Shown here: positions 6,409 to 12,526 of the stretch, piece after piece | How positions within the stretch are numbered: position 1 is the stretch's first letter | How the letters are laid out: every line of letters begins with the position of its first letter | From: Gammaproteobacteria bacterium | Lineage (GTDB): Bacteria; Pseudomonadota; Gammaproteobacteria; SZUA-229 | Direction of reading: 5' to 3' | Assembly: GCA_013138755.1 (NCBI GenBank) | Contig: WTCC01000057.1 | Span: 1-15,282, forward strand | Length of the DNA: 15,282 nucleotides | Position numbers and translations under genes: made by a program | Notes under the pieces: generated by a model | The model's database searches: none | What the model saw: only the letters and a program-made list of their open reading frames with translations | Told to the model about the DNA's origin: nothing

Positions 6409-6960
6409 ATGGAAATAACAGCTGAGCAAAAAGAACAGATCTTACGAGCGACGGATGAGTTCAGAAAAGCGATGGAGATTCGCGGCGCCATGAACATTCG
6501 TGTTGCTAAGCGCGTGACTTCAATCCTTCGGATCAGCATGGTGAGTTTTGGCCTGGTGACTTTAGTGCTCCTTATTATGTTATTCGCGTTCACTTCTAAA
6601 ATGGATGAAATGATTGTTGCGCTGAACACCATGAATGGACAATTTTCTTCTATCTCGAAGGACATGACGAGGATGAGGACGACTGTTTCCAGCATGGAGA
6701 ACAATATTTCTTATGTGTCAGCCATAACTCAGATAACCAGTGACATGAGTGGTTCTGTTGGTGATATGCGGACTGAAGTCGAAGGCATGAATGGCACAAT
6801 GGCCAATCTTAACAACGAGGTTTACGGTATAACCAATCAGGTTAATAATATGACCGTAGAGATGCGTTCACTTGACCCTGCAGTTCAGCATGTTGGTAGA
6901 GATGTAAATCGAATGTCCGGTCCGATGCGTATGTTCAATAAATTTAACCCACTAAATTAG
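6409..6960 (+). CDS. Single-pass coiled-coil membrane protein, paralogue 1
   Basis: I do not recognise a named family. The 183-residue protein has a charged cytoplasmic N-terminus of about 40 residues (EFRKAMEIRG...RVAKR), one transmembrane helix at about 42-61 and a periplasmic part of about 120 residues with spaced Met, Val, Ile and Leu and no proline until near the end, as in a long coiled coil. Methionine is unusually common (MTRMRTTVSSM, VNNMTVEM). It ends DVNRMSGPMRMFNKFNPLN. The ATG at 6409 has GAGGT 9 nt upstream. It is clearly paralogous to the next gene, sharing T.EFR..ME before the helix and DVN.M..PM at the end. Its stop is 2 nt from the next start, so the two are probably translated together. 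A scaffold or partner for the exporter system downstream is an inference. Confidence 0.75.
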   Translation: MEITAEQKEQILRATDEFRKAMEIRGAMNIRVAKRVTSILRISMVSFGLVTLVLLIMLFAFTSKMDEMIVALNTMNGQFSSISKDMTRMRTTVSSMENNISYVSAITQITSDMSGSVGDMRTEVEGMNGTMANLNNEVYGITNQVNNMTVEMRSLDPAVQHVGRDVNRMSGPMRMFNKFNPLN

Positions 6961-6962
6961 TT

Positions 6963-7544
6963 ATGAATACAGAAAGCAAAACCACGGCTGATGAGCAATC
7001 TCCGGACGTACTGGAGCAGGTTGTTAGCACGATGACAGAATTTCGTGAGGAGATGGAATATTTCGACGGAGTAGGAACCAAGATCGCTGCAAAAACACGC
7101 TTTATCATAAAGGTGGTTTTTACCACTCTTTTGCTCTCGTCTATCTATCTAGGGTTCATGATCTATCAGATGGCCAATAATATGAGCGATATGACGTTAC
7201 ATCTGGAAAATATGTACAGTAATTTTGGCACTATGTCTGAAGATATGCATGCTATTACCCTGTCGGTAGACTCGATGAACAGGAGCATCTCCGGAATGCC
7301 GGTTATTGTCGAATCGATGGCTCAGATGGATAATGATCTCAGAGCGATAAATGGCTCGGTCTTTGAAATAAATAAAAATATTACTGCCATCGATAATGAT
7401 ATGGTCATAATTAATGTAAATATGCAGGAAATAACCGGACGCCTCTCTAATATGAGGCATGCAGTCAATTCTATGAGCTATGACGTGAATGAAATGGCTG
7501 CACCGATGAATAGTGGGCCGATGTCTGGGATTTGGCCAAGATAG
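6963..7544 (+). CDS. Single-pass coiled-coil membrane protein, paralogue 2
   Basis: The 193-residue product has the same plan as its neighbour: a cytoplasmic N-terminus with MTEFREEMEYF, one transmembrane helix at about residues 47-69 (FIIKVVFTTLLLSSIYLGFMIYQ) and then a methionine-rich coiled-coil region of about 120 residues (NNMSDMTLHLENM, DNDMVIINVNM) ending DVNEMAAPMNSGPMSGIWPR. The ATG lies 2 nt after the upstream stop with no separate ribosome site, which points to translational coupling. Identity to paralogue 1 is low outside the shared motifs, so the duplication is old or the pair forms a heteromer. Function is unknown. It precedes the LolA-like and exporter genes by 241 bp, which leaves room for a second promoter. 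Confidence 0.75.
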   Translation: MNTESKTTADEQSPDVLEQVVSTMTEFREEMEYFDGVGTKIAAKTRFIIKVVFTTLLLSSIYLGFMIYQMANNMSDMTLHLENMYSNFGTMSEDMHAITLSVDSMNRSISGMPVIVESMAQMDNDLRAINGSVFEINKNITAIDNDMVIINVNMQEITGRLSNMRHAVNSMSYDVNEMAAPMNSGPMSGIWPR

Positions 7545-7597
7545 GGTGGTTTTCTAATATCTTGACTTGTGCTTATGCATGTTAAATGTGAGATGGC

Positions 7598-7642
7598 AGG
7601 TTTTAAGATTTTCTCCTCTGTTTTAAAGGGCGGTTAAAACCT
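7598..7642. promoter_or_regulatory. Inverted repeat in the 7545-7785 gap
   Basis: AGGTTTTAA (7598-7606) is exactly inverted as TTAAAACCT (7634-7642). Related half-sites GCGGTTTAATC (7673-7683) and GATTTAAACCG (7743-7753) occur further on. This could be a set of operator half-sites, a folded leader or an AT-rich coincidence. No U-run follows, so it is not an intrinsic terminator. Nothing else but the candidate promoter at 7700-7728 is seen in the 241-bp gap. Confidence 0.3.
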
Positions 7643-7699
7643 AAGTAATCGAATGATTGCTGCGCTTACAGTGCGGTTTAATCAGTCGACGATTTTACC

Positions 7700-7728
7700 T
7701 TGCAAAGTTAGGGTAAGAGCGTTAAATT
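7700..7728 (+). promoter_or_regulatory. Candidate promoter of the LolA-like/exporter genes
   Basis: TTGCAA (7700-7705) and TAAATT (7723-7728) are separated by 17 bp and each matches four of six consensus bases. The site lies 57 bp upstream of the start at 7786. It is weak, but the spacing is ideal and it sits between the two pairs of possible operator half-sites. Confidence 0.3.
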
Positions 7729-7785
7729 GCATACTAATGTATTGATTTAAACCGTAATTTATTAGAAAACAAGGATGCTTGGCCA

Positions 7786-8589
7786 GTGAATTTAAGAATC
7801 ATTATTCGAACTACGCTCTTCATACTTCTGTCTGCCTGTGCAATCAATGCAGGGGCCATCGAAATTGCCCCGGAAATAGAAGCCTGCATCACAAAGAATG
7901 CGCCAAAATCTTCGACTATCGAGCGTGTCAGGCTGACATCAGAAAGCCTGTTGAACGACGAAGATGATGTTCTCTCTGCAAAGATATACTGGAAACATAA
8001 TTCTGAAGGGACTTCAAATATGCTTGCTATATTTGATGAACCAGATGATATTCTTGGTTCCCGACTGCTGTTTCTTGAGAAAGATGCAGGTAACGAGATT
8101 TATTTATACATGCCTGCATTATTTAAGGTGCGCCGTATAACCACAGAAAGAATTTCATCATCGATGTACGGTATGGATTTCTCTTATGAGGATTTGCAGT
8201 GGATGTATAACATGTTGTCTACTGCAATTTCCGAACAACGGCCGGATGCAGAGATTAATGGTGAGCCGATGCATGTGTTCGCTGTAATTCCACGAGAAGA
8301 AAAAAAGTCGAGGTATGAGAAGATATATTCATATTTTGATAAAAAATCCTGTGTCATCCGGAAAGTGGAATTCTATGAGCAGGGCGATAAGCTACGTAAA
8401 ATACTATTAACGGACCCTGATCAGATAAAAATAGTCGATGGCATACTGATTCCTCATAAATTCTTGATGCGTGATATAAAGAAAGAAAGCGAAACTATTT
8501 TAAATATACTTTCAGTCAGTGTGGATCCACCTATTTCAGAGGAATTATTTGATCCCGCACAACTAAAGGAACATCGTGGTATCAACTGA
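7786..8589 (+). CDS. LolA-like outer membrane lipoprotein-sorting family protein
   Basis: This 267-residue periplasmic protein belongs to the LolA-like group annotated as outer membrane lipoprotein-sorting protein, which often accompanies RND/MMPL exporters. Family blocks are DILGSRLLFLEK, NEIYLYMPALFKVRRITT, SSSMYGMDFSYEDL and the later YEKIYSYFDKKSCVIRKVEFY. The fold is an open beta barrel suited to carrying an acyl chain. The N-terminus has a basic start and hydrophobic core and can be read two ways: signal peptidase I cleavage after NAGA (residue 24), or lipobox LSAC with Cys18. GTG at 7786 has AAGGA 10 nt upstream. The last 14 nt overlap the exporter gene, showing tight coupling. Inferred role: receiving or handing over a lipid-like substrate moved by the exporter. 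Confidence 0.88.
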   Translation: MNLRIIIRTTLFILLSACAINAGAIEIAPEIEACITKNAPKSSTIERVRLTSESLLNDEDDVLSAKIYWKHNSEGTSNMLAIFDEPDDILGSRLLFLEKDAGNEIYLYMPALFKVRRITTERISSSMYGMDFSYEDLQWMYNMLSTAISEQRPDAEINGEPMHVFAVIPREEKKSRYEKIYSYFDKKSCVIRKVEFYEQGDKLRKILLTDPDQIKIVDGILIPHKFLMRDIKKESETILNILSVSVDPPISEELFDPAQLKEHRGIN

Positions 8590-11341
8590 TATCCGTCAAT
8601 CTGCACGTTTTAAATCAGTACCAGTACTGATTTGTCGGTATCCAATAGTAACTATTGGCTTAGTCTTGAGCTTCTTCATACTGGCAACTTTTCAGATATA
8701 TAATCCTTTTACTAACGAATTACATATCAAGGTCGACCCATCAGAGCGGTCTTTGCTCGGTAAGAACCACGAAGGCTGGGAGTTTTATCAGCTAGCAAGG
8801 AGAACCTTCGGAAATGATGAAACAATTATGCTGGCCATTGATGCTGGTGATATTTTTTCACCACAATCTATCGATCTCATTTCACGCCTTACAGCTAAAC
8901 TTTCTAAAATTCCAGGCGCACAAAGTGTTGTTTCACTTACTAACGCACTGACGATACGCTCTACAGAATATGGGATGGATATTGCGCCAATGATGGAAAA
9001 GGCGCCTGAGACAGACGAAGATTACGCTACGCTACGCAGTGATGTAATGGCAAATCCTCTACTTTCTGCTGCTTTAGTTTCTAAAGATATGGACACCACA
9101 GCTATTCTTGTAAACCTTGAGGATAACGAGGATCTTGAATTTCTCAAGCAGGTTAAGGCAGCTATTGACCGCATTGTAGCGGATGAAGCCAATGGTGTAA
9201 AAATTTCGGTAACAGGCTCTCCGCTTATAAAACTTGCTACAACAGAAACTGTTTTAGAAGACCTTGTAAGCTTTCCGCCAATGATTACCCTGGTGATGAT
9301 GATGCTGTTATGGCTTATGCTTCGTAGCGTAATCAGTGTTCTAGTACCGTTGATGACGGTTATTATTTCTGTTGCTTTTACGGTTGCAACCATTGCAGCT
9401 TTTGGTTATTCACTGAATATTTTAACGGCTTTGGTTCCGCCGCTGTTAATGATTTTAACACTCTCGTATTCTATGTATGTGGTTTCTGACTTTCGGGTTG
9501 CCGCAAAAAGTGAGCAATTAGATGCGAATAAAAGTGCTGCGGTTCTATTTCGTACATCTTTACCACTTATGCTTGCCGGTCTAACAACTACAATTGGCTT
9601 CTCAACTCTTTATTTGAGTGAGTTAAGCGCTATTCGTGAATTTGGTCTTTTTGCCGTCATAGGCGTAATCTATGCAACAATTGTTTCACTGACATTTGCT
9701 CCAGCGCTATTTGTTTTGCTGCATCGTCATTCAAAGTCGGATATAAAACTTCAGCCTGACGACAATATTTCTAGATTTGACACGATCCTTAATCGTGTTT
9801 CCCTGTTTGATTCCAGACATCGAATAGCTATATATTTCATCGTCGGTGCAATATGCGTAGTTAGTGTTGCAGGAATGATGAACCTGCGTGTAGGTATAGA
9901 GCATATCAGTAATTTCGATTCTGAATCAGAAGTAAGGAAATCTTTTGAGCATGCTAATGAAAAGATGAATGGCATTAACCCATTCAATATTGTTGTGCAG
10001 TCCCCGATACCAAATGCCTTTAAAGAACCAGGTAATTTAAGGGAAATTGAGGCATTGCAACAGTGGCTTGAAGCTCAGTCTGAAATTGGTGGAGTCACCT
10101 CTCTGGTCAATTACATCAAATTCGTTAACCGTGCATTCAACGATGATGCCCCCAGTTTTGATAAAATTCCGGATAGTAAAAAAGTCATAGGGCAGCTGCT
10201 TTTCTTCACGGGAAATGATGATACTGAACGTCTTGTTGACACCAGCTACCGCGCGATAAATATTATAGTTCGTGCAAAAGTAATTGATTCAGATGATGTT
10301 TCAAACTTGGTGAATCGTATCAACGTCAGATTAAAAGAACTTCCAGGCCATATGTCTGCCAGGGCGACTGGAAACGCTGTTCTCATGAATCAGGCTATAC
10401 AGGATATTATGTGGGGGCAGGTCGAGAGTGTCTTTTTAACGCTAATCATCGTGTACCTCATCTTATCTAGTCTGTTTTTGTCATTTAAGATTGGCCTCAT
10501 AGCGATTATTCCTAATATCGTACCGGTTGTTGTTTATTTCGGTACCTTAGGTATCACCGGTATCAGTTTAAATCCAAGCACTAGTCTGATTGCACCAATG
10601 ATTATTGGAGTAGCCATTGATGATACGATTCATTATTTTACGCACTTTAATCGAATTGCAAGAACAGAGCATAATCCGGAAATAGCGACAAAGATGACAT
10701 TAGGTGTAGTTGGCAGACCTGTTACCTATACATCATTGGCCTTGTGTGTAGGGTTTTTATTACTGACTAGCAGTGATTTACGGATGCAAGCTCAAGTAGG
10801 AGCCATGGCCAGTTTTGCTCTATTGGTAGCTTGGTTATCAGACTTCTTTTTAACGCCTGCTCTGTGTAGCCGCATGAAGATTGCAACTTTGTGGGATGTT
10901 TTAACGCTTGATCTAGGAGAACGTCCACAAGATACTATTCCTCTATTCAAAGGTCTCAGCAGCTTCCAGGCCCGTATAGTTGTACGTATGGCAACAGTTA
11001 AAAAAGTTGAGGCAGGTGATCGACTGATAGAGCTTGGTCAATCAGGGAAAGAGATGTATACAGTTATCAATGGTAGCTTGCAGGTTTCGCTCGATCACGA
11101 TGGTAAGAAGATTGATTTGGAAAAACTTGGTCGTGGGAATACCTTTGGTGAAGCAGGATTGTTTTTTGCTACACGTACTGCGAATGTTGATGTGATTGAA
11201 GATTCGAGGTTAGTGAGTATTACACTTGAAAATCTTGAAATACTAAAACGGCGTTATCCACGTATAGCAGCACAATTGTTTTATAATCTGAATGAAATAT
11301 TGAGTACGCGTCTTGCTCGCACTAATGAAAGATTGACATAG
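8576..11341 (+). CDS. RND/MMPL-family exporter with C-terminal cyclic-nucleotide-binding domain
   Basis: The 921-residue inner-membrane protein has the duplicated RND plan: a helix at about 20-40, a periplasmic domain, a helix bundle at about 235-382, then a helix at about 418-438, a second periplasmic domain and a bundle at about 620-770. GVAIDDTIHYFTHFNR (678-693) is the conserved acidic helix motif, with Asp682 and Asp683 as candidate proton-relay residues. Residues about 788-915 form a cyclic-nucleotide-binding domain with phosphate cassette FGEAGLFFATRTANV, keeping the key Glu859 and Arg867. Such a fused cytoplasmic sensor is unusual for RND pumps and suggests gating by cAMP or a related nucleotide. 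GTG at 8576 lies 5 nt after AAAGGA and inside the LolA-like gene. Substrate unknown; lipid or lipoprotein-like cargo is inferred from the LolA-like partner. Confidence 0.93.
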   Translation: MVSTDIRQSARFKSVPVLICRYPIVTIGLVLSFFILATFQIYNPFTNELHIKVDPSERSLLGKNHEGWEFYQLARRTFGNDETIMLAIDAGDIFSPQSIDLISRLTAKLSKIPGAQSVVSLTNALTIRSTEYGMDIAPMMEKAPETDEDYATLRSDVMANPLLSAALVSKDMDTTAILVNLEDNEDLEFLKQVKAAIDRIVADEANGVKISVTGSPLIKLATTETVLEDLVSFPPMITLVMMMLLWLMLRSVISVLVPLMTVIISVAFTVATIAAFGYSLNILTALVPPLLMILTLSYSMYVVSDFRVAAKSEQLDANKSAAVLFRTSLPLMLAGLTTTIGFSTLYLSELSAIREFGLFAVIGVIYATIVSLTFAPALFVLLHRHSKSDIKLQPDDNISRFDTILNRVSLFDSRHRIAIYFIVGAICVVSVAGMMNLRVGIEHISNFDSESEVRKSFEHANEKMNGINPFNIVVQSPIPNAFKEPGNLREIEALQQWLEAQSEIGGVTSLVNYIKFVNRAFNDDAPSFDKIPDSKKVIGQLLFFTGNDDTERLVDTSYRAINIIVRAKVIDSDDVSNLVNRINVRLKELPGHMSARATGNAVLMNQAIQDIMWGQVESVFLTLIIVYLILSSLFLSFKIGLIAIIPNIVPVVVYFGTLGITGISLNPSTSLIAPMIIGVAIDDTIHYFTHFNRIARTEHNPEIATKMTLGVVGRPVTYTSLALCVGFLLLTSSDLRMQAQVGAMASFALLVAWLSDFFLTPALCSRMKIATLWDVLTLDLGERPQDTIPLFKGLSSFQARIVVRMATVKKVEAGDRLIELGQSGKEMYTVINGSLQVSLDHDGKKIDLEKLGRGNTFGEAGLFFATRTANVDVIEDSRLVSITLENLEILKRRYPRIAAQLFYNLNEILSTRLARTNERLT

Positions 11342-11358
11342 ATAGTAAGGAATTTATT

Positions 11359-12084
11359 TTATTCGGCTACTGTGAAATATGTTTTTTTACTCAGTGACCC
11401 CATGTGAAAGTCTCCAAGTAGGAGATGTTCGTTAGTATCTCTTGAATGTACCACCCAGTAATACTCTCCACCAGGTTCAAGTTTATTGTCAGGAATTTTT
11501 ATTTCTGGTGTTTCGATTAATTTCGATCTAAAGACGAGTTTTTCTGTCCATACATCTCTGACAAAAGCTTGATAGTGTTGTGAACCAGCAACAGGGTCCC
11601 ATTTTAATGTTATCGGCAAATTAAACTCTTTGTTCTCATCAGAAGGATGCATCCTGGACACTTGCTCAAGTCTAGTCATGATGACATAGTCTTTCGCATG
11701 ATATATAGTGCCGTCGTTAGACTTGACATCAATTTTGTACCAGCCTGTTGTGGCTTGTTCTGGTATATCGATATCTAGCATATAAACTTTTTTATTCGGT
11801 TTGTTTTTTCTTTTTAAAATCTTAAACCTTGTTTTATCGAGGTTAACGAGTAGGTGGTCATCAGGTGTATATACATCCATTGATTCTATCTGGTCGTATT
11901 TTTCTGACGAGAATAATATCTTAAAAAAGTTTGGTCGTTCTGGCCAGTTGCATATATGAATATCAAAAAAGCCAATATCGTTATAATGCGGATCACTGCT
12001 AAATTTTAATGATTCTTCAGCATATAAGTTAATATGAAAAAGTAGTGATAAAACTATAATTAGTCGCTGAGAGTTTTTCATCAT
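11359..12084 (-). CDS. Exported protein with FnIII-like domain, function unknown
   Basis: The likely product has 241 residues from ATG at 12084, with a signal peptide MMKNSQRLIIVLSLLFHINL cleaved after YA. This start is 4 nt beyond the stop of the upstream cyclic-nucleotide-binding gene; a longer frame from 12111 would bury the signal peptide and overlap that gene. The first half contains beta-rich segments such as TGWYKIDVKSNDGTIYHAKDYV. The second half (LPITLKWDPVAGSQHYQAFV through LEPGGEYYWVVHSRD) has the Trp, Tyr and strand spacing of a fibronectin type III domain. No catalytic motif is visible. Probably a periplasmic binding or adaptor protein for the carrier encoded two genes upstream. 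Its stop is 17 bp from the stop of the convergent exporter gene, with no obvious terminator between them. Confidence 0.75.
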   Translation of the reverse strand: MMKNSQRLIIVLSLLFHINLYAEESLKFSSDPHYNDIGFFDIHICNWPERPNFFKILFSSEKYDQIESMDVYTPDDHLLVNLDKTRFKILKRKNKPNKKVYMLDIDIPEQATTGWYKIDVKSNDGTIYHAKDYVIMTRLEQVSRMHPSDENKEFNLPITLKWDPVAGSQHYQAFVRDVWTEKLVFRSKLIETPEIKIPDNKLEPGGEYYWVVHSRDTNEHLLLGDFHMGSLSKKTYFTVAE

Positions 12085-12088
12085 TTCA

Positions 12089-12526
12089 TCATCTTGATAG
12101 GTTGGCTTCACGGAGTCGTAAACTTAAACTTTTAAGCATGCCTAGACTTAGTTCGGGGTAACTTATAATAAGGCCTCTAAGTCGTGACTTCTCAAGAACC
12201 AGTAGTGTCGCGTTTTCTATAACATGGGCACTGGCTGACCGTGGTAAATCATCTAATAAATTCATTTCTCCAAAACAGTCGCCTTCTGCTAATTGTGCAA
12301 TAAATTGCCTTGTATCCTTTGCGACTACGTCCAGTGAAATGCCTATTTTTCCTGATTGTATGATATACATACAATCACCATGTTCACCGATCTCAAATAC
12401 GCGTTCACCGGAAAAGTATGTCTCTTCCTCTAGTGCCTGGGCAACAGTCCGTAAATCTTCTGTCTTAACGTGGTTAAAGGCAGGTGAACTTTTTAACAGC
12501 AATATTCTTTCGATCAAGTCAGACAT
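12089..12526 (-). CDS. Stand-alone cyclic-nucleotide-binding domain protein
   Basis: The 145-residue protein is a single Crp/PKA-type cyclic-nucleotide-binding domain. FSGERVFEIGEHGDCMYIIQSGKI covers the first strands, and the phosphate-binding cassette FGEMNLLDDLPRSASA (85-100) keeps Glu87 and Arg96, the residues expected to hold the ribose and cyclic phosphate. No helix-turn-helix follows, so it is not a transcription factor. It ends soon after the C-helix (ISYPELSLGMLKSLSLRLREA). Its first 8 nt overlap the end of the carrier-HEAT gene, so the two are translationally coupled. It probably binds and regulates the carrier, acting as a detached subunit of what I recall as a single polypeptide in some bacteria (carrier, HEAT repeats, nucleotide-binding domain). 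Confidence 0.92.
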   Translation of the reverse strand: MSDLIERILLLKSSPAFNHVKTEDLRTVAQALEEETYFSGERVFEIGEHGDCMYIIQSGKIGISLDVVAKDTRQFIAQLAEGDCFGEMNLLDDLPRSASAHVIENATLLVLEKSRLRGLIISYPELSLGMLKSLSLRLREANLSR

